Assembly (NCBI RefSeq): GCF_016481275.1
Contig: NZ_JAEMNW010000003.1
Location: 558,001 to 622,000, forward strand
Length of the DNA stretch: 64,000 nt
Direction: 5' to 3'
Source of the DNA: Antrihabitans auranticaus
Lineage (GTDB): Bacteria; Actinomycetota; Actinomycetes; Mycobacteriales; Mycobacteriaceae
The notes under the pieces are model-generated. The model worked only from the letters and a program-made list of their open reading frames with translations, searched no databases and was not told the DNA's origin. Positions 9,871-17,496 of this stretch are shown here, piece by piece; positions within the stretch are counted from its first letter, which is position 1, and every line of letters starts with the position of its first letter. Made by a program: the position numbers and the translations under genes.

Positions 9871-11144
9871 CTGCGGTCGTCCCACACTCCGATGACGGGC
9901 GGCGCGGTCTTCGGGATAGCCCCGATCAGTTCATTGCCGTTCTCCTCGTTGATGAGATAGCTCGGCGTCTTGTGCTCGCTGTCGTCGTCACGACGTTGAC
10001 CAGCACCGGCTCCGGGGACCATTCCACCAACCGGCATTCCGCGCATTACTGGGCTTCCCCTGCCTGCGGCCGGCGTCGTGCCGACCGAAGCTGGTGTCGG
10101 GGCACCGCCCGACGCGAGACGACCACCAGGGGTGGGCATACTCGCGTAACCTCCGGATGCGGCGGGAAGCTGGGTCTTGCCCGGCTGTGCGGCGTCCCCG
10201 TACGACGGTCGGGCCCCATACGTGGTCGCATCAGCGTTCGGGACGTTGGGAAGTGCTGTGCTCGTGGGGATTACGCGACTCGGTTGGTCGGTTCCCGGAA
10301 GTCCCATACCTGCGGTTACGACGGGAGCGACTTCGCCGGGGAGGTCCGTCGGCTGGCTGACCAGCTCACCCGTCGTACCCCCGCCGCGAATCACGTCGGG
10401 GGAAGCTGAGCCGAATTCGACTGGGCGAGAATCGATTTGCGCGGAACCATTACGGGCTGCACCGCCTCCGCCGTTACCGGTCCGATCGTCGTCCAGACCG
10501 CCCGGAACGGGGTCATCAGGTGAGAAGAATGCCGGCACGCGTTCTCCTACACCAGAACCCGGCTGAAACGTCGGGACGTAGATCGAATTCATGGTGTCTA
10601 TCGCTTCACGCCACTCCGCCTCTGCATGCTCATCTTGCGCGAGCACGGTGGCGGGCGCGACAAGTCCAATCGGATTCTCGCGGCTGAGCCCGGTGAAAGG
10701 CGGACGGACTTCCCGTTGCAACAAGAATGCGACGCTGGCAATCTCCGATACGCGGGGCGATATGCCTGCCGTCAGCTCGCCGAAATCGCTGCCCGAGCCG
10801 GCGAAGGCAGAAGCCGCCGCCGCCGCGGCGTCCGCCGACTTCCCCTCCCAGCCGGCCATTGTCCGAGTGAGGTTCGACGTGAAATCGTTGAAAGCGGTCT
10901 GTACGCCGTCCCCGATTTCCTTCCATTTGTCTGCAAACTGCTGCAGCGCACGCGGCGCCATGTCCTGGACCTTGGCATAGATGTCGGCGTGAGACATCGC
11001 TGCGAAATACTCGATCGCATCCACATATGGCGGGTCGACGGCACCGTCGAACCGCGAAGACCCCCGCGAGGTCCGCAGGCGGGAGACAGAACTGTGCTCC
11101 CCGACCGCGACGGCCTCTTCACCCATATCCCCGAACGCGCCCAT
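9867..11144 (-). CDS. PPE/WXG100-like ESX substrate with long low-complexity region
   Basis: The 425-residue protein has an N-terminal helical domain of about 140 residues with VQDMAPRALQQFADKWKEIG and a WEG turn (GWEGKSADAAAAAA). That is the helix-turn-helix plan of PPE/WXG100 proteins; the PPE tripeptide itself is replaced by a VDPPYVDAIEYFA region. A disordered Gly/Pro/Ala/Thr-rich middle (about 210-390) follows, then a conserved-looking end, KTPSYLINEENGNELIGAIP. Its ATG overlaps the stop of the DUF3558 lipoprotein (TGATG), and it overlaps espG downstream, so it is translated within one operon. Secretion through an ESX system encoded elsewhere is inferred. Confidence 0.75.
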   Translation of the reverse strand: MGAFGDMGEEAVAVGEHSSVSRLRTSRGSSRFDGAVDPPYVDAIEYFAAMSHADIYAKVQDMAPRALQQFADKWKEIGDGVQTAFNDFTSNLTRTMAGWEGKSADAAAAAASAFAGSGSDFGELTAGISPRVSEIASVAFLLQREVRPPFTGLSRENPIGLVAPATVLAQDEHAEAEWREAIDTMNSIYVPTFQPGSGVGERVPAFFSPDDPVPGGLDDDRTGNGGGGAARNGSAQIDSRPVEFGSASPDVIRGGGTTGELVSQPTDLPGEVAPVVTAGMGLPGTDQPSRVIPTSTALPNVPNADATTYGARPSYGDAAQPGKTQLPAASGGYASMPTPGGRLASGGAPTPASVGTTPAAGRGSPVMRGMPVGGMVPGAGAGQRRDDDSEHKTPSYLINEENGNELIGAIPKTAPPVIGVWDDRR

Positions 11145-11737
11145 CAGTTCTCCGCACCGATCGTTGGTTCGATGATCTGTACCAATTCGCTCATCCCGTC
11201 ACACGGCGCCTGCGCATCGTGGAAGTCCTGCAGGCTGGAGGTCACAAAAACCGCGCCCACGGTAGTTCGCAGGATCGTGATGCACGTTCGCTCATCCTTC
11301 GGATCCACGACGAGAAAGGCATCTCGTCCGTTGACGGGAGGCAACGAGGACGCCGTGCCACGATCGTCGTATCTACGCCTTTGATCATCGAAGGCAACGT
11401 TTCCTGAATTCAGAAACAGTTCTCGAGTCGGCGATTTGAATGCACACCCAAAGAAGGTGTATTCGGCGACAAAGTCGCGACGCTCTCGTGAAGCCGGGTC
11501 GAACCCGGCTCGCACGATCGTTTCGTCGCTCACATACGTACAAGGATCAAATACAACATCCGAGTATTTTGACGCGTTCTCCTGCTCAGGCGGCTGCAAC
11601 TCCGAGACTGTCAAAGTAGAAGGCGCCGTCGACGAAGGCGATTCGGCAGGTGCTGGCGTTGCTTCCCTGTCGTTGCACCCCGCCGAGACAAAGCCCACGA
11701 CAATCGCGAAACTAGCTGTCATCCGCGCGGCGTTCAT
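11144..11737 (-). CDS. DUF3558 lipoprotein, copy 2
   Basis: This 197-residue protein has a lipoprotein signal peptide with lipobox VSAGC at residues 17-21. The DUF3558 domain shows its usual features: DPCTYV, then GFDPASRERRD, a central GCAFKS and a C-terminal APCDGMSELVQIIEPTIG, with paired cysteines likely to form disulfides. DUF3558 lipoproteins are frequent in mycolata near ESX or envelope genes and have no firm function. It overlaps the upstream WXG-like gene by ATGA and the downstream PPE gene by TGATG. It is a paralogue of the lipoprotein at 12284-12871; both end in the residues TIGAEN or SIGAEN. Confidence 0.8.
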   Translation of the reverse strand: MNAARMTASFAIVVGFVSAGCNDREATPAPAESPSSTAPSTLTVSELQPPEQENASKYSDVVFDPCTYVSDETIVRAGFDPASRERRDFVAEYTFFGCAFKSPTRELFLNSGNVAFDDQRRRYDDRGTASSLPPVNGRDAFLVVDPKDERTCITILRTTVGAVFVTSSLQDFHDAQAPCDGMSELVQIIEPTIGAEN

Positions 11738-12117
11738 CGACCCGCGCTCTCGCCGAGAATTGGTGCGGAATTGCTCAGCTGCACGGCGTTCTCCAGTTCT
11801 TGTCTCTCGACCGCCCCGCCGGCAATCAAGAAGGACTCCCGGAGGCGCTCCGCCGCAAGAACGAACTCGTCGAGAAATCTGCCAAGGTCATTCAACTTAC
11901 TTTCAAATCCGTTCTGCATTTGCTTCGCCGAATCAAACGCGCCAAAGGCAAGCTGGTCACGCTCGCGCGCCTTCGTCCGCTGCGCTTCCAACGCATCGAT
12001 CAACGTCTGCACGTCAGCCGCACACGCTTCCGCAACACCCGCTTCCATGCGGAAGGTCCCCGCCGCAGCCCCCCGATAGAACACTTCGATCTGATCCAGG
12101 CCCACGTCGCCGGCCAT
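11734..12117 (-). CDS. WXG100/EspC-like small helical protein, copy 2
   Basis: About 127 residues, mostly alpha-helical. The first 49 residues (MAGDVGLDQIEVFYRGAAAG onward to LIDALEAQR) are nearly identical to the copy at 12873-13259, with about five differences; the rest has diverged. The C-terminal half has a helical stretch LNDLGRFLDEFVLAAERLRE reminiscent of ESX-associated coiled proteins. No WXG tripeptide is seen, so assignment to the ESX-accessory group rests on length, helicity and neighbours. ATG at 12117 lies six bases after a GGGGGG tract, a plausible ribosome-binding site, and is preferred over the GTG two codons upstream. Confidence 0.65.
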   Translation of the reverse strand: MAGDVGLDQIEVFYRGAAAGTFRMEAGVAEACAADVQTLIDALEAQRTKARERDQLAFGAFDSAKQMQNGFESKLNDLGRFLDEFVLAAERLRESFLIAGGAVERQELENAVQLSNSAPILGESAGR

Positions 12118-12187
12118 CGCCACCCCCCACTAGCGCGATAAATGCTCTCGACATACTACGACGCAGCAGCCGACCGGTCGGTTCCAC
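11979..12187. repeat. Direct repeat copy B (209 bp, gene 5' end plus promoter)
   Basis: This stretch matches 13121-13327 at close to nine bases in ten, with a single 2-base gap near 12155. It covers the first 46 codons of the WXG-like gene, its ribosome-binding site and about 70 bases upstream, including ACTAGCGCGATAAATGCTCT. Similarity stops abruptly at GGTTCCAC on the upstream side. It marks a tandem duplication, or later gene conversion, of the promoter and gene start. Confidence 0.85.
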
Positions 12188-12283
12188 GATCCCGGCGATC
12201 AGAACCCACGTCGAGTGCATAGTTCTTCGGCCCGACACGCCGAGCGGCGGCCTGTAAAACCGTGCACTCGATGGACCACCGAC

Positions 12284-12871
12284 CTAGTTCTCGGCGCCGA
12301 TCGATGGCTCGATAATCTGCGCCACCCTCACAAGTCCATCGCAAGGATTCACATTGCTTCCGACGTCGACGGTCACTGCGACCAAGGCCGATCCCACTTT
12401 GGTACGCATGTCGAGAGAGCAGGTCCTGGGATCACCTGGCTCGCGGTATATGAACGCGTCTCGACCATTGACTAGCTCATTCGATACTCGCTTATCGGCG
12501 AACCGCTCTCGCTGGTCCTCGAATTTGACGTTGCCCGATATCAACAGCATGCCCCCATCGACGGAGTCGAAGTGGCATCCCAAGTTTGTCCATTCGGCTG
12601 CTCCGTCGATTCGGCGCCTGGTCGACGGGTCGAATCCCGCATTGATCACGGCCTGGTCTTCGACAAAAGTGCACGGGTCGTAGACGACGTCTTCGTAGCG
12701 CGGATCGTTGTCTTGCTTCGGCGGCTGCAACTCTTCGGCAGTCAAAGTCACTCGAACGCTGGTCGAATTCACCTGCGACGACGCGTCCTTCACGCTTGAT
12801 TCTGACTGGCCTGTACCGCACGCACAGAGGGCTGCACCTGCAAACGCAATGGTGATGAACTTGCGGTTCAC
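12284..12871 (-). CDS. DUF3558 lipoprotein, copy 1
   Basis: A 195-residue lipoprotein whose signal peptide ends in a lipobox-like ALCAC (Cys at about residue 18). The DUF3558 core includes LQPPKQDND, DPCTFVEDQAVINAGFDPS, a GCHFDS strand and NPCDGLVRVAQIIEPSIG. It starts at GTG one base after the stop of the WXG-like gene, with GGAGG eight bases upstream, so the pair is co-translated. Its paralogue lies one unit downstream at 11144-11737. Location is the outer face of the cell membrane; function is unknown. Confidence 0.8.
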   Translation of the reverse strand: MNRKFITIAFAGAALCACGTGQSESSVKDASSQVNSTSVRVTLTAEELQPPKQDNDPRYEDVVYDPCTFVEDQAVINAGFDPSTRRRIDGAAEWTNLGCHFDSVDGGMLLISGNVKFEDQRERFADKRVSNELVNGRDAFIYREPGDPRTCSLDMRTKVGSALVAVTVDVGSNVNPCDGLVRVAQIIEPSIGAEN

Positions 12872-12872
12872 G

Positions 12873-13259
12873 TTACGAACCTCCGTCGGAAATCAGTGAC
12901 TCGTTCTCGGTGGCAACAACGTTCGGGGTGTTCTCCACTTCTTGGGCGTCGACGAGCCTCCCCGCGATCAGGAAGGATTGCTTAAGTCTGTGGGCGGCGC
13001 CGACATACTCGTCGAGAAACGTCACGACCTGCGACATTTTCGAACCGAAACCCTTCTGCATCTGTTGTGCCGAATCGAACCCTCCGAAAGCACTGAAGAC
13101 ATCGAACTGGGCCCTGTAGCGCTGCGCCTCCAACGCATCGATCAACGTCTGCACGTCAGCGGCACACCCCTCCGCAACGCCCGGTTCCATGCGAAACTTC
13201 CCCGCCGCAGCGCCCCGATAGAACACGTCGATCTGATCAAGACCCACGTCGCCGACCAT
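12873..13259 (-). CDS. WXG100/EspC-like small helical protein, copy 1
   Basis: About 128 residues, helical, beginning MVGDVGLDQIDVFYRGAAAG. It is the first gene of the minus-strand ESX-accessory run and a paralogue of the gene at 11734-12117, with very similar first 49 residues and a diverged C-terminal half. A GGGGGG tract six bases before ATG 13259 is the likely ribosome-binding site. The gene is followed after one base by a DUF3558 lipoprotein, the same pairing as in the second copy. Role in type VII secretion is inferred from the downstream PPE and EspG genes. Confidence 0.65.
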   Translation of the reverse strand: MVGDVGLDQIDVFYRGAAAGKFRMEPGVAEGCAADVQTLIDALEAQRYRAQFDVFSAFGGFDSAQQMQKGFGSKMSQVVTFLDEYVGAAHRLKQSFLIAGRLVDAQEVENTPNVVATENESLISDGGS

Positions 13260-13327
13260 CGCCACCCCCCATTAGCGCGATAAATGCTCTCGATACTACG
13301 ACGCACCAGCCGACCGGCCGGTTCCAC
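13121..13327. repeat. Direct repeat copy A (207 bp, gene 5' end plus promoter)
   Basis: Partner of the repeat at 11979-12187. It covers the first 46 codons of the first WXG-like gene and about 68 bases upstream. The shared upstream block contains TTAGCGCGATAAATGCTCTC; ATAAAT or TAAATG there may be part of a promoter -10 element. This copy lies directly upstream of the divergent histidine phosphatase gene. Confidence 0.85.
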
Positions 13328-13371
13328 ACCGAGGTGCACCTCACCGTCGGTCATAGGGCAAAGTTGATCCC

Positions 13372-13986
13372 GTGCAACTATTGCTGATCCGCCACGCGCT
13401 GCCGTCCCGCATCGAGAATGCGGCCGAGGGCGCGGACCCCGGACTCGCACCGACCGGCGTCGAGCAAGCGGCACGCGTACCGGCTGCGATCGACCGGCAC
13501 CGGATCGTTCGGATCGTCAGCAGCCCGCAGTTGCGGGCTCAGGAAACCGCGAAGCCGACTGCCGAGAAGCTGGGCCTCGACGTCGGAATCCTCGACGGCC
13601 TCGCCGAGTACGACCACGGGAACAGCTTCTACATTCCTATCGAGCAGGCGAAGCACGACTTTCCGGAAATGTACGAGCGCATCAAGAACGGCCACCTCCC
13701 CGAAGTCGTCGACGGGCAAGCGTTCAAGCAACGTGTTCTCGACGCGGTACAGAGCATCGTCGAAACTACGGACCACGCCGACACGGTTGCCGCTTTCGCT
13801 CACGGTGGTGTGATCAACACCTATGTCGGCGACATTCTGGATATCGAGAAACGGTTGGCCTTCCCGATCGACTATTGCTCGGTCACCCGGATCCTGTTCT
13901 CGCGCAACGGGAAACGTACGGTCGCGAGCGTGAACGAAACGTCGCACGTGTGGGACCTGTTGCCCCGCAACATCGCTAGCTCCTAG
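13372..13986 (+). CDS. Histidine phosphatase family protein (phosphoglycerate mutase-like)
   Basis: The 204-residue protein shows the branch 1 histidine phosphatase pattern. The catalytic LIRHA (His at residue 8) is at the N-terminus, VSSPQLRAQETA carries the second arginine, and AFAHGGVI (about residue 143) carries the second catalytic histidine. Substrate cannot be told from sequence; likely phospho-sugars, nucleotides or small phosphoesters. It begins at GTG 13372 and its last four bases overlap the convergent DUF2252 gene. Confidence 0.85.
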   Translation: MQLLLIRHALPSRIENAAEGADPGLAPTGVEQAARVPAAIDRHRIVRIVSSPQLRAQETAKPTAEKLGLDVGILDGLAEYDHGNSFYIPIEQAKHDFPEMYERIKNGHLPEVVDGQAFKQRVLDAVQSIVETTDHADTVAAFAHGGVINTYVGDILDIEKRLAFPIDYCSVTRILFSRNGKRTVASVNETSHVWDLLPRNIASS

Positions 13987-15320
13987 AGGCCAGGAATTCG
14001 CCCGTTCCGGAACAGATCCATGAAGATCTGGTGGTCCTGCCGTGCACGGGTGCCGTATTCGTGGGCGAACTTCACCAGCATGTCGGTGAATCCGTCCTCG
14101 TCGGCAGATATCGCCGCATCGATCGCATGCTCGGTGGAGAACGGGACCAGGCTGTGACCGCTCGATGATTCATCGGCGGCCGCATGCATCGTCGCTGTTG
14201 CCTTTCCGAGGCAATCGATCACAGCGAGAATATCGTCGGGCTCGTTGAGGTCGGTCCAGTCGAGGTCGTTGGCGTAGGGCGACACCTCGGCAACCAACTG
14301 GCCCTGACCACGCAGTATCGCGTAGCCCAGCCACGGATCGCTGTGCGACTGAAGCGCCCGCTGCGAGATGACCGTGCGCTGACCTTCGTGCTCGAAGTAG
14401 TCGCGAATCGCTGGATCTCCAACGTGTTTCGATACTGCCGGCGTCTGGCCCTGCTTCATGTAAATGATGACGTCGTTCTCCAGAGCATCTGTATGCCCCT
14501 CGAGCAGCATGTTGTACGACGGCAATCCGGCACTGCCGATCCCGACTCCCCGACGCCCGACCACGTCTTTCACGCGCAGCGCCCCGGGCCGCGCCCGTGT
14601 GTCCGCGGGCAGTGTTTCGAGGTAGGAGTCGAAGGCCGCCAGCACTTCTGCCTTCGTACCGTCGTCGAGGGGAATCGTTCCCCCACTGCTTCGAAAGCGC
14701 CGGTCGTAGCCTTCGATGACGGTCTGGTCTTCGAGCATCGCGACCCGGGTCTGCATGCGCGCTTCGTGCAAGGTGTCGAGGATCGGACCCGAGGCGGTCT
14801 CGAGGGTGAATTCCGCCGGACTGCCATCGCCGGCAAGTTCGGCGATCTGATCCCGATACGCCTTTGCGAACGCGCAGACCAATTCGGTGATCGTGTCGTC
14901 GGACAACGCCTTCGCATAGCAAATGAGCGCGAGGCTCGCGGCGAGCCGTTGCACGTCCCAGGTGAACGCGCCGACATACGCCTCATCGAAGTCGTTGACG
15001 TTGAAGACAAGTCGGCCCTCGGCGTTGAGGTAGGTGCCGAAGTTCTCGGCGTGAAGGTCGCCGTGGATCCAGACCCTGCTGGTCTTGTCGTTGAGATACC
15101 CCGAGCCGTATGCGTTGTACGGCTCGGTGGTCAGGTCGGAGTAGAACAGTCCAGCGGTACCGCGATAGAACGCGAACGGTGACGCTGCCATCTTGCGGAA
15201 CTTGACGCGAAACGCGGCAGCATCGGCCGCGAGCAACTCGCCGAACGAGTAATCGAACACCCGCAGGATCGCCTCCGCCCGCTCGGGCTCACGATCTGCT
15301 GCAACCAGTTGACCAGGCAT
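13983..15320 (-). CDS. DUF2252 domain protein (kinase-like fold)
   Basis: The 445-residue protein matches DUF2252 over its full length. Visible blocks are SPFAFYRGTAGLFYSDL (about residues 50-66), WIHGDLHAENFGTY (about 88-101), VFNVNDFDEAYVGAFTWDVQ and GVGSAGLPSYNMLLEG-like RRGVGIGSAGLPSY. The HGDLHxxNFG and NDFD pairs resemble the catalytic loop and metal-binding Asp of aminoglycoside phosphotransferase-type kinases, so a small-molecule kinase role is possible. No substrate is known. It reads opposite the phosphatase gene. Confidence 0.85.
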   Translation of the reverse strand: MPGQLVAADREPERAEAILRVFDYSFGELLAADAAAFRVKFRKMAASPFAFYRGTAGLFYSDLTTEPYNAYGSGYLNDKTSRVWIHGDLHAENFGTYLNAEGRLVFNVNDFDEAYVGAFTWDVQRLAASLALICYAKALSDDTITELVCAFAKAYRDQIAELAGDGSPAEFTLETASGPILDTLHEARMQTRVAMLEDQTVIEGYDRRFRSSGGTIPLDDGTKAEVLAAFDSYLETLPADTRARPGALRVKDVVGRRGVGIGSAGLPSYNMLLEGHTDALENDVIIYMKQGQTPAVSKHVGDPAIRDYFEHEGQRTVISQRALQSHSDPWLGYAILRGQGQLVAEVSPYANDLDWTDLNEPDDILAVIDCLGKATATMHAAADESSSGHSLVPFSTEHAIDAAISADEDGFTDMLVKFAHEYGTRARQDHQIFMDLFRNGRIPGL

Positions 15321-15432
15321 ATCTCAGGACGCTACAACCAAATTCGAACGCATTCACAGCTTCTCCGATATCTGGCGTTTGTCCGGAAATCAATAAGTAG
15401 ACGGTGTCCACAATCTGTGGCATCGTGTCGGC

Positions 15433-16281
15433 ATGGGGAACACGAAGACGATCGAATCCAACGGCGTTCACTTGTGCGTCGAGACGTTCGGATCCGCGGA
15501 CGATCCCGCGATCCTGCTGCTGGCGGGCGCCGGCAGTTGCATGCTGTCGTGGGCCGAAGAGTTCTGCGAGAGACTCGCCGCCGGCGGGCGATTCGTGATC
15601 AGGTACGACGCACGCGAAACCGGCAAATCGACGACGTTCGAGGTCGGAAATCCGCCCTACGACGTCCACGACGTCGTCGCAGACGTGCTGGGACTGCTCG
15701 ACGCGCTGTCCATAGAAAAGGCGCACCTCGTCGGCGTATCCGGCGGAGGGTTCGTCACGCAGTTGCTCGCGTTGGACCACGCCGATCGCGTTCGGTCCAT
15801 CACGCTGGCATCGACGTCCCCCGGCGGGTCTGACCTACCGCCGATGTCCGAGGCACTGGCAGAGATGTTCAGTGCCGAACAACCCGAGTCGGACTGGACG
15901 GACCGCGACCGGACCGTCCGAGAACTCGTCGACTTCGAGCGCCTCTTCGCGGCACATTCGGTGCCCTTCGACGCGGACGCGGTGGCCGAATTCTGGGGCC
16001 GGGTCTACGACAGGTCGAACAACCTCGCGGCGCAGATGACGAACCCGTTCATGGTCGGCGGCGGCGACTCTCCGCGAGACCGACTCGGCGACATCACAGC
16101 ACCGGCGTTGGTCTTACACGGCACCGAAGATCCACTCTTCCCTTACGAGCACGGCCTCGCACTGGCGAACGCGATTCCCGGCGCAACGCTCCTCGCCATG
16201 GACCGGACCGGGCACGAGAATCCGCCCCCGCGAGTGTGGGATTCGGTAATTCCGGCCATTCTCACCCACACCGACCGCTAG
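15433..16281 (+). CDS. Alpha/beta hydrolase
   Basis: A 282-residue single-domain alpha/beta hydrolase. The oxyanion region is LLAGAGSCMLSW, the nucleophile elbow GVSGGGF has Ser at about residue 100, the acid is likely Asp in HGTEDPLFP and the histidine is in MDRTGHENPP. The sequence type resembles the DauP/RdmC-like esterases and other small-ester hydrolases. The substrate is unknown. The last four bases overlap the convergent protease gene. Confidence 0.85.
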   Translation: MGNTKTIESNGVHLCVETFGSADDPAILLLAGAGSCMLSWAEEFCERLAAGGRFVIRYDARETGKSTTFEVGNPPYDVHDVVADVLGLLDALSIEKAHLVGVSGGGFVTQLLALDHADRVRSITLASTSPGGSDLPPMSEALAEMFSAEQPESDWTDRDRTVRELVDFERLFAAHSVPFDADAVAEFWGRVYDRSNNLAAQMTNPFMVGGGDSPRDRLGDITAPALVLHGTEDPLFPYEHGLALANAIPGATLLAMDRTGHENPPPRVWDSVIPAILTHTDR

Positions 16282-17207
16282 ACGGTCAGCTCGATCGGCG
16301 TCGCGAATACGTCGACCATCGCGCCGTTGCGCAGCACAGTGACCGCAAGGTTGGTGCCGATCACCTCGGCGAAGAGCTGGCGCTGAATACCTTGTGCGTC
16401 TACAATGCGTTCCCCTGCAACGGTAAGCACGAGGTCCCGTTCCCGAAGGCCCGCACGGTGGGCCGGCCCGCCCCGGACGACCTCGACGACACGCAGGCCT
16501 GCTCGCTGACCCGTGCGCGCGGCGACATCGTCGGGCAACGGCGCGGGCACGCCGACGACGCCGAGATAGGCTCGCCGGACCCTGCCTTCGACCAGGAGGG
16601 TGTCGATGATTCGCCGGGTGGTCGGGTTTATCGGCACAGCGAGTCCAAGACCGAACCCGGCGACCGCGGTGTTGATGCCGACCACTCGCCCCACGGAATC
16701 GGCAAGCGCTCCACCGGAATTGCCGGGATTGAGCGCGGCGTCGGTTTGGATGACGTTCTCGATGACGCGCCCTACCCGGCCCTGACTCACCGGCAGTGAT
16801 CTGCCGAGTGCGCTCACAACGCCCGCCGTCACCGACCCGGTCAGACCCAGCGGACTACCGACCGCAACGACCAGTTGCCCGACGACGAGCGCGTCGGCAT
16901 TCCCGAATTCCGCGGGTTCGGGTGCGGCACTGCGCGTACTCAGAACGGCGAGGTCGGACAGCGGATCGGCGCCGACCACGTCGAACCGCGAGGTCGAGCC
17001 GTCCGCGAAGGTCGCGTTACCGCCGCGCGACGACGAAACCACGTGGGCGTTGGTGAGCATGTGTCCCTGCGGCGTGAAGATCACCGCCGACCCCCCGCCG
17101 TTGCGTAGGCGGACGCTCGCGACATGGGAGGTAACCGTCGCTGCGACGGTGCTGACAATGCGTGAATACGCGTCCATTGCAGACGTATCGACTGATTCAT
17201 CTGGCAT
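16278..17207 (-). CDS. HtrA/DegP-like trypsin-PDZ serine protease without visible export signal
   Basis: The product of about 309 residues has a trypsin-like domain with an intact triad: His in LTNAHVV, Asp in DPLSDLAVL and Ser in NPGNSGGAL. It is followed by one PDZ domain (about 205-300; YLGVVGVPAPLP, GPAHRAGLRERDLVLTV). Most actinobacterial HtrA proteins carry a membrane anchor or signal peptide; here the N-terminus (MPDESVDTSAMDAYSRIV) is polar and the protease core starts within 40 residues. The ATG at 17207 is preferred over GTG 17216 because GAGG lies at a suitable distance. The neighbouring gene is the ArfB-like small membrane protein. Confidence 0.85.
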   Translation of the reverse strand: MPDESVDTSAMDAYSRIVSTVAATVTSHVASVRLRNGGGSAVIFTPQGHMLTNAHVVSSSRGGNATFADGSTSRFDVVGADPLSDLAVLSTRSAAPEPAEFGNADALVVGQLVVAVGSPLGLTGSVTAGVVSALGRSLPVSQGRVGRVIENVIQTDAALNPGNSGGALADSVGRVVGINTAVAGFGLGLAVPINPTTRRIIDTLLVEGRVRRAYLGVVGVPAPLPDDVAARTGQRAGLRVVEVVRGGPAHRAGLRERDLVLTVAGERIVDAQGIQRQLFAEVIGTNLAVTVLRNGAMVDVFATPIELTV

Positions 17208-17299
17208 GACGACCACCGCCTCGGATGATTACACCGTTACAAATCCAGTGTGCGCCGTGCAGAGATCGTTGCCGAGCGGGTTCACCATCAGCAGAACGC

Positions 17300-17485
17300 C
17301 TACTCCGGCGCTTGATGCCTTCCGCTGCCGCCGCGGACAGGTTCGCGATCCAGCAGCCGGTCGATCATTTCGCCGTCGAGACGACGTTCAGGTTTTCTGC
17401 CACGCCCGATGAAGAATCCGATGAGCAGACCGAGTGCGAATGCGATGAGAATCCAGATCCACATTTGCCCGAACAGGTACAACAT
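17300..17485 (-). CDS. Small single-pass membrane protein next to ArfA-like gene (ArfB-like)
   Basis: A 61-residue protein with one N-terminal membrane helix (FGQMWIWILIAFALGLLIGF) and a basic, Arg-rich cytoplasmic tail. A strong ribosome-binding site, AGGAGGA, lies just before its ATG, and the gene starts 11 bases after the stop of the ArfA-like gene, so the two are one operon. In M. tuberculosis arfA (ompATb) is followed by the small membrane protein genes arfB and arfC; this gene holds the arfB position and shape. Sequence identity to ArfB cannot be judged at this length, so the symbol is withheld. Confidence 0.7.
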   Translation of the reverse strand: MLYLFGQMWIWILIAFALGLLIGFFIGRGRKPERRLDGEMIDRLLDREPVRGGSGRHQAPE

Positions 17486-17496
17486 GGCGGTTCCTC

